Assembly: GCF_000699445.3 (NCBI RefSeq)
Contig: NC_067195.1
Span: 81,958,569 to 82,022,568 of the forward strand
Origin: Schistosoma haematobium
Lineage: Eukaryota; Platyhelminthes; Trematoda; Strigeidida; Schistosomatidae
Length of the DNA stretch: 64,000 nt
Direction of reading: 5' to 3'
Shown: positions 43,721-55,964 of the stretch, in pieces
How the letters are laid out: each line of letters opens with the position of its first letter
Position numbering within the stretch: the stretch's first letter is position 1
The notes under the pieces: generated by a model
The model's input: the letters and a program-made list of their open reading frames with translations, nothing else
What the model was told of the DNA's origin: nothing
The model's database searches: none
Program-made: the position numbers and the translations under genes

Positions 43721-45117
43721 TGTAAATTCAATGAATTCGCGTTACTACATAATCATTTTCGAACACAATCTAGCAATGACTTTGAAATATATGAATATTA
43801 TACATTCACGATCAAATCAGTGATCTCCGCACCCCCACCTCCTACTTTAACGTTGATTTTACGCATGATTGAATAATTTTGAGATTAGTTACTGAAATGC
43901 CATAGTAGTCCCTGATGAAGTTCATTTATGTAAAATGTGTAACAAATCAAGTTGATAACAATGGACAATCGACCTGTTCTATTACAAATAAAGAATGAAA
44001 TCAGTAAATATATAGAACAGTGAATTCCAAACTAGTAATCTAATGGTAAAAGCTTTTAATTTTCTAGTTTTTTAATCTTGTTTGGGGTTATGGTTAACCA
44101 ATTTCAGTTTCAGAAGGACAGGAGGCTAGATATTCTTAGGGATGAGGTCCCTTAGTTGATCTAACTTTCCTTAGATGAGTCAACAAATAGAGCTTCACTA
44201 AGTTATCAGGATAGGTAGTCCTTCTAGCCGATAATTCAATGGTAAAGTCAGTAGTTAGCTGACAAGTAACCGGTCCTGGGTTTGTTGACCTTATTGGAGT
44301 TAGCTGCGAGATTAATGCCTGGTAGCTTGAAAACAATGATTAAGTCACCTCTAATTTTTTTATGACGCGGGAAATAGATTTAGTTTGGCCAGTATTCAAT
44401 CATGCAACAGCTTAGGGGTCCCAGTAATCTGCCTAGTCGGGGTATTTTTAATTTCATCAGTCAGGGGCTGCCTTTGTGCATGTAGTACTCGAGTTTTAGT
44501 TGAGCGAACATCTAACACATTTCATAGTGCCTTAATATCTGCGTGGCTGAAGAATTTACATGATGATCACAGAGTCCTAGAACTCTTAAGTCTCAAGTCT
44601 TGACTAATAATAAATTTCAGATCATTGTGTGACTAGACGGCGTGTATTTCAGGCTTAATCATCGTTGATGCTCTCATACTTTGGTAGCTAATATACATCA
44701 TAATGCACTTGAAAACAGTAATTGACAACTTCCAAATACTAGACACGTCAGATAACCTGTTCACGCTTTTCTGAATGTAGAAGCTATCCTCTCTGTGTTA
44801 CATCGCTCTACGTATTTTAATATTGTCGGTTTATAACTAGACCAATGATGATGAGAGACTATTATGGTCACCTACATACAAGAGGAATAATACTTGTTAT
44901 AAAAATATACTCTAAGCTACTGTTTTTCAGTTAGACAACTTGATGTGAACCCCTACCGTTTGTTGACATCCAGCAATGAAGATCATTTTTCCACATAAAC
45001 TAAATACCTCTGATCCCTGGTGAAAAAAACTTTAGGATAAAGGGAACTATTCAATGTTTCCTGATATTCTTCAATAGTTCATTAATTTAGTCTCAATTCA
45101 TAATAAAAGTTAACATC

Positions 45118-45120
<3 letters not shown>

Positions 45121-45166
<46 letters not shown>
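45121..45166. repeat. (AT)n microsatellite
   Basis: About 23 AT units. Confidence 0.9.
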
Positions 45167-45167
<1 letters not shown>

Positions 45168-45485
45168 GATCAATATCCAAAATCCTCCTGCTTTAATACA
45201 AACAATTTCTTTGTTTGTTTTTTTCGCTTAATAATCATGAAGATTTGGAACTATACACCTCTTCAATAACAACAACAAACGAACAAACAAACAAACTTGC
45301 ATTAGTTTTCTAACTTTATTCACATTTCTTTTCATTTTAAGCCTAAGTTAAAATCTAAACTCATTAGAAAAACAAAAGCTGAACTAATCAAGCAGGAAAT
45401 GACCTATTTATTAGAAACCATTTGAACTTATTCAATTAATAATCAGTATTTTTAGTTGTACAGTTAGATACCGAGTTATACAAGA

Positions 45486-45486
<1 letters not shown>

Positions 45487-45530
<44 letters not shown>
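45487..45530. repeat. (AT)n microsatellite
   Basis: About 22 AT units. Confidence 0.9.
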
Positions 45531-45531
<1 letters not shown>

Positions 45532-45779
45532 GTTGTTGGCAACCGTTACTATGTATGGTACAATAGAAGTGCCGGGATTTAGTTAATCAATAAATTTTAA
45601 TACTTTACCAATGTATTTTATCTGATGAAATCAATTAGAAATGTGAAAAGGGAAACTTTATATTATTTAGACTATTATTGTTATTATTATTATTATCATA
45701 AATAACATTGTTATCTATTATGATCCTAATTGGCACTTGAAGTTTAGTGATTTCTTTAAAATCTTTCAAAATAAATAAA

Positions 45780-46920
45780 AATTACGCTAGTTTAAACAAA
45801 AAGACCATTTATTATGAATTGTACTGCTAATAAAATAAAGTTTTATACAGTTAAACTAGAAAATGTTACTGTAATGAACGAGAATGCAAGAGAAAACGGC
45901 CAGTGTAGCAGCAGCCTCAGCAGCAATAGGTCTCAATATACACAAAGGGAAAAGCAAGATTCTCCCATACAATACAGCATGCACCAATCCAGTCACACTT
46001 GACGGAGAAGATTTGGAAGATGTAAAAACCTTTACATATTTGGGCAGCATCATTGATGAACACGGTGGATCTGATGCAGACGTGAAGGCGCGGATCGGCA
46101 AAGCAAGAGCAGCATATTTACAACTGAGGAACATCTGGAACTCAAAGCAACTGTCAACCAACACCAAGGTCAGGATTTTCAATACAAATGTCAAGACAGT
46201 TCTACTGTATGGGGCAGAAACCTGGAGGACTATGAAAGCCATCATTCAGAAAATACAGGTGTTTATTAACAGTTGTCTACGCGAAATACTTCGGATCCTT
46301 TGCCTGGACACTATTAGCAACAACCTACTGTAGGAAAGAACAAACCAGATCCCAGAGGAGGAAGAAATTAGGAAGAAGCACTGGAAGTGGATAGGACACA
46401 CATTGAGGAAAGCACCCAACTGCGCCACAAGACAAGCCCTTACATGGAATCCTCAATGCCAAGGGAGGAGAGGAAGACCAAAGAACACATTACGCCAGGA
46501 AATGGAGATAGACGTGAGAAAAATGAACAAGAATTGGATGGAACTAGAAAGGAAGGAGTAGGTCAGAATGGGTTGAGGAATGCTGGTCGGCGGCCTATGC
46601 TCCATTAGGAGTAACAGGCATAGGTAAGTAATGAACGAGAATAAAAGTGGAGACAACCAATTTAGTTTAATACAAAATTACAGAATATCTTGATAAAATA
46701 TAAGAACAATACATTAAATACTTCATTTGTAAGTTTCAGTCATTTATCTTTTACATTCTATATAATTTACCTGATTCACAATTTCTTTCTCGTTTCATTC
46801 CTGTTCTCTTCAAGTCAACCTTTGTAAACTTCTACTGCTAGGGTTTTCATTTTCGACTGGTGTTACATACTACTTATGTGGACAGATATATCATTATTCT
46901 AAAAGTTAGTGTTTGATAAT
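45780..46920 (+). repeat. Dispersed family U, interrupted by R-A
   Basis: Before the insertion: TACTGTAATGAACGAGAAT. After it: GTGGAGACAACCAATTTAG, ACAAAATTACAGAATATCTT, CTACTGCTAGGGTTTTCA, GTGTTACATACTACTTATG. Resumes exactly at the repeated target site. Confidence 0.65.
45886..46627 (+). pseudogene. Non-LTR retrotransposon pol 3' end, family R-A
   Basis: 742 bp between perfect 15-bp copies of GTAATGAACGAGAAT (45871-45885, 46628-46642). The frame from 45884 reads [58 protein letters not shown] and LLYGAETWR up to a stop near 46332 (at NNLL). Downstream the [14 protein letters not shown] and GLRNAGRRPMLH frame is shifted. YLGSIIDEHGGSDADV is the post-catalytic part of a reverse transcriptase. 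Ends GGAGTAACAGGCATAGGTAAG. 5'-truncated. Confidence 0.9.
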
Positions 46921-47214
46921 ATCAACTTACAGGGCAATGAAAATCATTTGAAAATTTCTTATTTCACATGCAAATCATGGTAAATGTAGTTAAACCTATA
47001 TTTTACATATTTAGATTGACCCTAATAATTTAAAGTAGAAATTTGTAAGAAATATGGGATCATGAATATTTGATTTATGGAGAAAACAGTAGAATGTAGA
47101 ATAATTTCAAACTTGATCAATGTATTACGAACAACTTATAAAATATCCAAACTTCCAATAGTAATATCCATCATCTATAATGGTATGCTTGAAATATAAA
47201 TTTGTAAATTGTAG

Positions 47215-47430
47215 GCGTCACAGACTGATCTCAATCAGAATACTATTGAAAAGCGGAAGAAACTGGACAACTATTTCTACTTCAAATAGAACATCCATTT
47301 AGTACGTAATCATAACCCCTTCATTGATCAAACCCAGGATCTAGAATTCTCAAGCAGAACTTTTAGACATTAATAACGTCTGAGTCGGTATCTAATGGTT
47401 TAACCCCAAGTTCAACCAATTTACAATATA
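47215..47430 (-). repeat. Sm-alpha-like SINE, decayed
   Basis: ACAGACTGATCTCAATCAG tail, GAAACTGGACAACTATTTC, CAAACCCAGGATC, TAACGTCTGAGTCGGTATCTAATGG head in minus order. Core lost. Confidence 0.6.
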
Positions 47431-47964
47431 ACGTATCGATTATTCAATGTTCTCGGTGACGAGTAGTATTAGTCTATGACTAATACAACCTACAAATTAA
47501 ATCATTCTGTACAAAACCACTCCAGAAATTTCTAACTACAAGATATGAATGTCATCTATACTTTAAAATATAAGGAACAATCCTGATAGGTTTTTAAATA
47601 TATTGCTTACTTTTGATGATTACACGTCTAACTAAATCGTCTTGGACTACACGAACAAACGGATATGAACGTATAAATATGCAATTAATATTGCATAAAA
47701 TTTAACTAAACGATTTTGCTAATATTTGAAATTAATACTTGTATTTTGTCAGTACTATGTTGTTTTATTTTACTGGATCTTCAAATTAATTGTAATTCGT
47801 TATCATTACTCCATGATCTTTAAGGACCTTCTAACTGATATTAGTTTCAAGTTAGAATCACTTTGAATTTATACAAAATTTATTTCTGTACAAAATAAAC
47901 ATGGTTAAAATGTAACTAGTCAGTATATCCATTGGAGACCTTTAAAGTAAACAATATTCGATTA

Positions 47965-48075
47965 GTATGTGCCTATTAATGACTATTATCGAGAGGTAAC
48001 TCCTGGAGTTTTAATAAGATTTTGTGACGATTAACAATCTTCATAATATCCTATAATGAGAAAATGTTTGATTGT
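47965..48075 (+). repeat. Sm-alpha-like SINE, 5' unit only
   Basis: TTAATGACTATTATCGAGAGG, CTCCTGGAGTTTTAATAAG match the 5' unit; nothing of head or ribozyme follows. Confidence 0.4.
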
Positions 48076-48131
48076 TAACATTTCATTTTTTAAAAAAAAC
48101 CGTTCTCATCGGGACAATCAAAAGTAGAATA

Positions 48132-48280
48132 TTTCATAAACATAGTTCCCTTTATCATCTAGTAAGAGGACAGGAACAAAGATTTAAGTAGAATAACATG
48201 AGTTCATTTCATTTCATTTGGTTCTCATCAGTTGCTTATAACCTGTAATATTTAAAGATCACAATAGTCAAAATGGGTTC
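48132..48280 (-). repeat. Family V copy, decayed
   Basis: Shares CATAGTTCCCTTTATCAT, GGTTCTCATCAGTTGCTTATAAC with the copy at 54419. Minus strand keeps CUGAUGA but stem I and stem II no longer pair. Confidence 0.65.
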
Positions 48281-48849
48281 AAAGTCATTCTTATGGTTTA
48301 ATTGTTTCATTCAGTTTATTTCTACATTTTCGCATTTAGCATTCCGTTCATTTTTCTAGTTTGTTAGTCTTAAGTTTAGGGTTAATTTGTAAGTTTGTGT
48401 GTATGTATGTATGTGTGTGTGTGTGTGTGGTAATGTTAAGTTCTTCGTTAACCCTGCTTTATTTATATAATCACATGACAGAAACAGTGATAAATGGCTT
48501 TAAATTAATTTTTATCTTACATTGAAATATAGAGGAGGTAAATAAAAAAGAACTGATTAACACTGTTATAAGATACATAAGAATGATTATTGTATAGTTC
48601 ATAGGTCGAAAATCAATAAATAATCTAATCGATCATCCAATTTTGTACTTTTGTGTTAATGAAGAAAATATTCCATATTCATTTTGATTACCATCACAGT
48701 AAGAGAGAAGTAGATGTGGTTTTGATAAGAAGTCTCTTACTATTCCTAGATGTTAAAATTTGGAACAGCTAATCTGTTTACATGGTAGCAACGATGACCT
48801 TGTGGAGAAATAGCTAGGTAACAAATTAGAAAAGAAAGTAATCAATCAG
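48281..48849. other. Unassigned, with (GT)n
   Basis: GT-rich tract 48396-48429; nothing else. Confidence 0.4.
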
Positions 48850-48960
48850 AGTGCACACCGCTGAGGAGTCCCACATTAGAACGAAACGGCCATCCAGTGT
48901 TTCCAAGTTTTCCATGATGACCTAGCTTCAAATCACTCATGAATTCAACTATTAAATCAG
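48850..48960 (+). repeat. Sm-alpha-like SINE, 3' part
   Basis: CTGAGGA (48861-48867), a stem II with one mismatch, GAAACGGCC, ATCCAGTG, then tail to GAATTCAACTATT. The stem-I 5' strand is changed to GCACACCG, so pairing is poor. Confidence 0.75.
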
Positions 48961-49739
48961 AGAATAGATTAGATAAGCTTAATAATTAGTCAATTTAAGT
49001 TATCATCAACCTGTTTACTTGCCATTTCTGCAGATTATTAACAAAATGGATAATTTGAGGTCTGCTTAGCAATACTTTTTGAATAAGACAAGAACATTGT
49101 CATGAACATTGTCACACTTTAGCATGACAATATACATTCGTAGAGAATTAGGATGTATTTCGAACAATAATCAAGAAATTTTTTCATTTATGCTGATGGT
49201 AATAAACTTTCGAAATAGACATTTAATCAGGTATAGGATCGAACAACTGACTATACAAGTAGGTAACATTTTACTTCTCTTGAAGGAATTAAAACATTCA
49301 TTGAATAAGAAATAAAATTCATAATGTTAAAATGATCTAGTTTTTCAGAATTATATCGATTTCTTTTATAAACAAACTCTCAACATTTCAAAGAACTAAC
49401 CATCAAAACTTACTAAATGTTAGCAACATCTCTTATTTAATAAATTCTCATTCATAGTAAGAGTTACATATCCAATTTAGAAAGCAGAGATTAAGCTAGA
49501 CTTAAGTGTATTTTATCCCTGTTAGCTATATTTGTATACCATCATGCATACAGAAGAGCACTTCTTTGTCCATCACGATATTATTATGCTTTTTTTATTA
49601 TCTAAACCTGAATATCGTCTTGACTCCTTCTATGGTAGCTAGTTCATAATTTAAACATTTAGTTCTTTCCTTTAAAATTGACTTACAAGTAACAACACTT
49701 GACATTATTTAAAAATTAAATAGAATTTTGTATAATAAG
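48961..49739. other. Unassigned AT-rich stretch
   Basis: Nothing recognised. Confidence 0.4.
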
Positions 49740-49905
49740 CAAAGATGGATAGTATCTAGCAACTTGTCAGCTAGATGTACATATATCCCATAGTTGATGT
49801 TTACTCCGGGACTCGAACTCAGTGCTATTCATTTCAAACGCTATCATGTTATCCATTTACCTACCAAATTCTGATAACCACTTGATTATGCAATTTTGTA
49901 ACGAG
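49740..49905 (-). repeat. SINE-3 (tRNA-like) copy
   Basis: Minus-strand TAGGTAAATGGATAACATG, GAGTTCGAGTCCC (B-box-like, about 49810-49822), CATCTAGCTGACAAG. The segment holding stem II and GAAA is deleted relative to 9775-9822. Confidence 0.6.
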
Positions 49906-50871
49906 ACATTTTAATTATATAAAAAAAAGTGTTCGCTAGGTTGGAGAAAAAACCTTTTTTTTAAAATGAAGAATGAAATTGTTTAAAGAATGATAAATGT
50001 GTATAGTCATTAAACAAGAAGGAAGTAAAGGAGACAAGTTTTATCCCATCGTAACAACATAAATAAATAAAATGCATAACAAATGAGTTAAATTCAGACT
50101 TACTATTCAATGGTTGGTTCATTCATTCAAGGTCATTGACTTGATTATTGATTTACTTTAACTAACTTGAGAAAACTTCATTATCTTATCAGACAATTGA
50201 CATAATCATACATGAATGTAGGTGGAATTGATCAGGAAGTATTCAGGGCAGGAAAATTGAGCTTGTTAGATGGGAAAATTAATGTATTTTTAAGTCTATT
50301 AGAAAATTGAGCCAACTTGTGGTTGTCTGAATTTAGAGAGGGGAAAAAAACCCAGCTAATTGATTCTGTTGTAATCGACCATGCTTGATCGAAATTATTA
50401 ATAATAATAGTAATAATAATAATAATAAAGAAACATGAGTTTTTATTATTCAGTCTATTAATCACCACAGTTAGTTATTTTTAACGAAGTTGTTTGGTTA
50501 GTTGAATCGACATTTTAACATAGTAGAGTTAAACTAATCAATTAAATGTCCATTGTTGTTTCAATGAGAACTTACACTTTAAATTAAATAAATATCTAGA
50601 AACCAAGTAGATATTCAATGATAGTACTAACTTGTTTTGGTAGAACCTTATTGATCAATCGATTGATCAATCAAGTTGGTGAGAATGCTGATCCTAATTA
50701 TTGATTACCAAATAATTACCAGAGGACATTCCTAGTTTACCGAAGCTGATTAATATCGACTGCTGGGTTGCAACTAAGTAATTGGATGGTATTGTACCTG
50801 TTTCAAGAGTTGGAGCTTGAGTTCTATCATACATTGGATGGGAACGAGTAGGCTCTTTAGTACTGTATAGT
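49906..50871. other. Unassigned stretch
   Basis: (AAT)n near 50396-50429. 50690-50850 has slightly higher GC and may be an eroded repeat. No gene. Confidence 0.35.
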
Positions 50872-51218
50872 TGGTAGATAAAGACTACTTGGTTAGGGTC
50901 CGCGTGACTATCGTAACCAATCGTTGGAGACTCTTAGTGACATGACTCAGAATCTATCACAATGGCGTCGGTGTATACACTATTTGTCTTCCTTTAAACT
51001 ATGAGCTTAAAATCACATCATATCTTTCTTTCTACGAACGAATTCTTTCTTCCTATACTATATCCTTATATGAAATCTTTCTTTTATATATTACCATCTC
51101 TGAATTAACTACTTTTATGAATCTGGTGTTCATCTTGTCGTGTTAATGAGGTATGGAAAATTGAACCGATGCATATATGTGCCTGATCCTACCTTGTAGC
51201 TGACTGACTGACTGAGTT
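50872..51218 (+). repeat. Non-LTR family R-B 3' end
   Basis: Begins GACTACTTGGTTAGGGTCCG (near the LLGW block of the family) and runs through the last ~35 codons with stops, then the family 3' UTR to (CTGA)n. Strongly 5'-truncated. Confidence 0.8.
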
Positions 51219-52327
51219 TTCTACGACTGAGTGGTCCCTGATAGAAATCAACCACCTCAAACCATCTCTTATCTGCACATAAGAATTTTAAGAAGTCTAA
51301 AGTAAGTCAGTAATCGTTTGGAAACTTTCCCAAAAGACAACTAATGATAAAATGTTCCCTTATTGTAAAAACAAGTCTATAATCGTAACGAGAACTGTAA
51401 TCTTGAGAAATTGAAGCCCTCTTCATCATCACTCAATATAATAATAGAAATGTTACCATAGAAATGTTTTTATGGTAAATAACTCCTCAAAGCAATAAAT
51501 AGCAAGAGCTAAACGGATAGTATTATTATGATCACCTAACATTATTTTATTTTTGTTCACTCTACTATTCCAATTTCAGACAGATGATTAATCAACACGT
51601 AATTCAATAATTTTACATACTGAATTATCATTTTTATGTTAATAAAACTTCGACTTCCTTGAAATGAAGCATCTAAATATATTTCTAAGTTATTATAATC
51701 CTTTTTTGTATACTTCACCCATATAGCTAACTAAATCATTTATGATTAACTTGTATTAAAACTCTCCTGGAAGATGTAACCTCTTTTAACTACAATGTAT
51801 GTTTACTATTTAATGATGGTGATGATGAATCACTAGGGAAACTATTGATCATTGAAATATCAAATGTTAATTTATCTATCGGAATCCGTCAATACAATTT
51901 AGCTATAAAGGATCATATTTCTTAAACGTATGTATGGGTATGTTTATTTGTTCATTAATATGTTTATGACAGATAGATTGAGAAAAGTCAGTACTAAGCT
52001 AATATTACCGCCTACCCAATAAACAGATATTTGGCATAGATAAACAATAATCATTGTAAACACACATTTATGCTGATGTTTTTTAAAATTTTTTTATTCT
52101 TTGGAAAAGAAGATAAATAAGGTCAGATTAATTTAGATGAAAGATTCACTTTGTGAACTTTGAGATTATATGCTAATTATAGTTATCATTCTCTCTTTCC
52201 CTCTCTCTTCCTACCTTTGGTCATATAAAACAAGAAAATATAATTAAGAAAATGAAAGTTTTTAGTTAAAATCTATAAATATTCATTACAGATAATGATT
52301 GTTGCATTATGACATGATATGATTGAA
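51219..52327. other. Unassigned AT-rich stretch
   Basis: Nothing recognised. Confidence 0.4.
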
Positions 52328-52332
52328 GTCTA

Positions 52333-52847
52333 TGTTATAACTTGTGAACCTGTGTGCCCTGTATATAGGATAACGCAACGATACCGCCAATCAAAGAGTA
52401 GCGAATTATCAATCGGATCAATGACGCATAAAGCACGTGTGAGCAACCTAGAGTCAAGATTAGTCTCGCTTCCTGTCTAGTCCAGCCAATTAAGTCCAAA
52501 ACACCAATCTCAGCCTCTGCAATGTGAATCATTTATTTCAAACATACTGGGTTTATATACCAATCAAACAGACCACGTCGTGTCATAAAATAGAAAATAA
52601 CATTTATACAATATTTGGCCAAAAGTGGTTGTGAATGAGGGAGGTAGTGATTAACAGACAGGGCGTAATTCAAGCATGGTAAATCGTATAATAATAGTTC
52701 ATAAGTCAAAATAAAACTCATAATAAGAGGGACATGAATATGAACAGTTCAGTTACATAACAATTACACGATAAAAATATACTCATAGTATTGGTCCATA
52801 AATGGATCCCAAAAGTTACCATTCATTATTCTTATAGGGATATAACA
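52333..52847 (+). mobile_element. Solo LTR L3 (515 bp)
   Basis: TGTTATAACTTG at the start and GATATAACA at the end, with perfect 5-bp duplications GTCTA (52328-52332 and 52848-52852). Contains TTTATATACC, a possible TATA box. Nearly the same as L2 over 52500-52830. LTR retrotransposons of Gypsy and Pao type make 5-bp duplications; the family is not determined. Confidence 0.88.
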
Positions 52848-52864
52848 GTCTAAAAAATGTATTA

Positions 52865-53040
52865 CTTGATGCCAATATGGTGGCTAAGTGATTAAACGTT
52901 CGCTGTAAACTTGAACATCTTAAGTTCAATCCCTGATAAGATATAGGTGATTATTACTGAATAGTCATATACTAGAACAAAGTAGCTATTCAATGCTTCC
53001 TAGTTTTTAATAGTGTCTCAATAAATAAATCTTTACAAAA
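52865..53040 (+). repeat. Sm-alpha-like SINE, decayed
   Basis: GTGGCTAAGTGATTAAACGTTCGC head, AGTTCAATCCCTG (B-box-like), ACTGAATAGTC, GAACAAAGTAGC, TTCAATGCTTCC in order. Confidence 0.65.
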
Positions 53041-53464
53041 CACCTTCGACTGAAATATTTGCTGTAATTTCAATAAATATGTTCATTTAAAACTTAACAA
53101 ATCCATTTTGACGACTAATTTTGGTATAGATGTATGATTTTAAGAAGGGGGTAACAAATAAACATTTTATTTTAGAAGGCATCATTTGATTTAAAGAGAT
53201 GTGGTATGATACAAAGAAAAATGATAGATATTGATTTTTTTCTTTTTAAACACAATAGATTGAATTCTGATTAGTTCGTTATTTGTGAACACGGTGGAAG
53301 CTTTAAAGAGTTTCATTGTTATGTGAACCCGTCCAATTTATAATTTTGCATCGAAGTGATGAAATTTGCATAACAGTAGAATATATAACATATGTTCCTT
53401 GTTATTTGAAACTTATCATCCGGATGTACTTGCATCATAGGAATGATGTTTATTCTAGGGTTAC

Positions 53465-53655
53465 AATATTAGATGATGGTTGGAGGTAGTCGACAGGAAA
53501 CCCTGGACCCGGGTCTCATGCTACTTGGCACTCGTCAGCAGGTTGTACCTGTAATATTGAGGGAACTGGTGCGCCCTGGCGGATTCGAATTCGTGTCACC
53601 CAGCTTCACAGTCAGAGACGTTACCACCGAGCTATCCGAGCTACGGCTCGGGTTG
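53465..53655 (-). repeat. SINE-2 copy
   Basis: Minus strand: AGCTCGGATAGCTCGGTGG (A-box), GATTCGAATCC-like B-box (53581-53591), then a GC-rich part ending CTGTCGACTACCTCC and AACCATCATCTAA. The giant hairpin seen at 19604 is absent. The 73-codon plus frame is antisense. Confidence 0.8.
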
Positions 53656-53989
53656 GTGAACTTTTATGAATCTATATGTATATTTGTATTGTAGTGTACT
53701 GTTATTAAAGATTAGTTATGTGATAAAGTTTCGGTAATGAGCTACCAATCGATATGCATTTTTTAAATGTCGCAATGTACTAAAAGTGGTAGATTTCTCA
53801 GTGGGATATTCACAACTTGACTGATTAAATTACTTTGAATAATGTAGATCTTCATCTACAGCTAATTAATAGAAGCTTATTCAATAAATAGATAGACGAA
53901 CAAACTAAATTATACAATATATCTAATGATTGTTAGCAATAATAAAATTAATTTAACACCTGTTCGATAATACACAGTAAATTAATCTG

Positions 53990-54150
53990 CATTTTATACG
54001 AGATTATGTTAGTTGGCTAAATTTAGTTGACAAGGGACCGTGATAAGTGTTCGAGTCCTATAGGAGTGCAGGTACATCCTAATGATAACTCCAAACTACC
54101 TTATAACCTCGATGTAGGGTTTCTTCTCAACTACTTTCAACCACCTAACA
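53990..54150 (+). repeat. SINE-2 copy, decayed
   Basis: TTAGTTGGCTAAATTTAGTTG, GTTCGAGTCCTATAG, GTACATCCTAATGATAAC, ATGTAGGGTTTCTTCTCAAC, CTTTCAACCACC in family order. Confidence 0.5.
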
Positions 54151-54418
54151 TCAAAACACAGTGTACACTAGATTTAAATCACTTAGATTGATGACCACAT
54201 GATAAGTTGATCAACAGAATTCTATCATCACTAAGAACCAGATAAGTATGACATTAATCACAGTACAGTAATGAATCAATACATGATAACTTAATATTTA
54301 TGTTACTAACATGTGAAACAAGCATAAAAACAAAAAGTGTAAAGGATCTTTTAATGAAGTAAACAACATTGAAGTAAACATTTTTTGAAATTTTTATAGG
54401 TAACTTATCCAATACCAA

Positions 54419-54570
54419 ATTTCATACACATAGTTCCCTTTATCATTTTGAAAAGAGCAAGAACAAACATTCTAGCAGAATAGCATGAATTCATTATTAT
54501 TTCGTTGGTTCTCGTCAGCTGCTTACAACCTGTGATATTTAAAATCATAATTAATGGGTTTAAATTACTT
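54419..54570 (-). repeat. Family V copy
   Basis: Shares TAGTTCCCTTTATCATTTTG, GAGCAAGAACAAACATTC and TCGTCAGCTGCTTACAACC with the other copies. Confidence 0.75.
54474..54523 (-). ncRNA. Hammerhead-like motif, family V
   Basis: Minus strand: AGCAG, CUGACGA, a stem II reduced to one pair, GAAA, stem III AUA/UAU enclosing AUGAAUUCAU, AUU, CUGCU. Stem I (AGCAG/CUGCU) is five perfect pairs. Poor stem II makes activity doubtful. Confidence 0.45.
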
Positions 54571-54614
54571 ACCAAATTAATAAGACTCAAGTATAATTTG
54601 AACAAATGAACTCA

Positions 54615-54715
54615 ACTACTGAGGAGTTCCACAATAGGATGAAACGTCCGTCCAACACTTCCAGGTTTTCCATAGTGGTCTAACTTCAATTGACTCAAGA
54701 TCACAACTATTGAAA
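54615..54715 (+). repeat. Sm-alpha-like SINE, 3' part
   Basis: ACTGAGGAGTTCCACAATAGGATGAAACGTCCGTCC, then tail TCAATTGACTCAAG. Core CUGAGGA and GAAA kept, stem II weakened. Fragment. Confidence 0.7.
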
Positions 54716-55013
54716 AGATTCAACAAATGTCAATCTTTTACTAATTATATTTCAAATTATTAATATCAGTATAAAACTAGGAGTCACAGCTAATCAACTC
54801 TCTAGTTTAAAAGATAAAAAAGGATCATTTCAAATCATAGAATAAATCCAAGTTATAAGAGGATAATAATAATAATAAGTCAGGTTAATTGTTTTCTAAT
54901 TGCCTAAAAAAAATGTTGTTCTCTATCTTTGATGTATATTTAATTAATAAATAGAATTATATTTTGAGTGGCTTTTTATTTAGATCTATCGTATTACTAA
55001 AATCTCTTAGACT

Positions 55014-55014
<1 letters not shown>

Positions 55015-55051
<37 letters not shown>
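55015..55051. repeat. (AAT)n microsatellite
   Basis: About 12 units. Confidence 0.85.
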
Positions 55052-55053
<2 letters not shown>

Positions 55054-55177
55054 TAGTAAACATAATGTGGTTTATTTTTAATTGAATTTACTGTCATGAT
55101 CAGAAGTTTAATATTTCAATCCTTAGTGCTGTCTACCACAATATAAATTATCTGCTTATTTCCGTATGTATGAGAGG

Positions 55178-55179
<2 letters not shown>

Positions 55180-55241
<62 letters not shown>
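55180..55241. repeat. (AT)n microsatellite, long
   Basis: About 31 AT units, followed by (GT)n. Confidence 0.9.
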
Positions 55242-55250
<9 letters not shown>

Positions 55251-55345
55251 TGTAAGAGTATCACTTTTACTCAAATCTAAGCTTACACATAGATACGTAC
55301 GCATCATACTTCTCTTATCAAAGCTGACTACTTCCAATCTAATAA

Positions 55346-55347
<2 letters not shown>

Positions 55348-55416
<69 letters not shown>
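55348..55416. repeat. (AT)n microsatellite, longest
   Basis: About 34 AT units, the longest in the window. Confidence 0.9.
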
Positions 55417-55418
<2 letters not shown>

Positions 55419-55533
55419 CAGTCTATAATACAATTAAAATATATATGACCACAATTAACCTAAATTCTATACGTGTATACGAATATGTATGTGTATCAAT
55501 GACTGTGCATCGTGTGTATGAGAGGGAGAGAAG

Positions 55534-55574
55534 GAAGAGGAGGAGGAGGAGGAGGAGGAGGAGGAGGAGGAGGA
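55534..55574. repeat. (GGA)n microsatellite
   Basis: About 12 GGA units, a strict purine tract; makes the poly-Arg and poly-Leu frames seen here. Confidence 0.9.
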
Positions 55575-55964
55575 AAGGGAAAATATCAATGCTATTTAAT
55601 TTCCATTCAACTGAAATAATTTTACAAAAACTCATTCATTCATAACTAATGATAGGTGTACATCAATTCATTCATAATTATTATCATCCTAATCATCATT
55701 ATCAATAACTAATCTCTGTGTGCTAAATCAAGCTTCTCTAAGAATTATCAGACTATTTCCTTTTTTTTCCAAAAATTTTCACTTTAAGCTGTCTTATTGT
55801 AAATCATTGTTATTTATCAGAATATATATATATATTTTGATTGTGAAATATATTTGATTAGAAGAGGTTTAATTAATCATGTAAGGAAATTGTAATAAGA
55901 AAGTTAGTTGAACTAAATATTATCAGTTTAAAGTTTTGTGATGATAGTTATCATGGATATTAAA

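Larger units (their letters stand above)
43721..45779. other. Mostly unassigned; possible SINE-2 relic
   Basis: 44215-44300 loosely resembles the SINE-2 head (GCCGATAATTCAATGGTAAAG, CCGGTCCTGGGTTTG). (AT)n at 45121-45166 and 45487-45530. The 72-codon frame 44385-44603 is unrecognised. Confidence 0.35.

Noticed and set aside
55445..55645. Arg-rich protein frame
   Set aside because: Produced by the (GGA)n tract.
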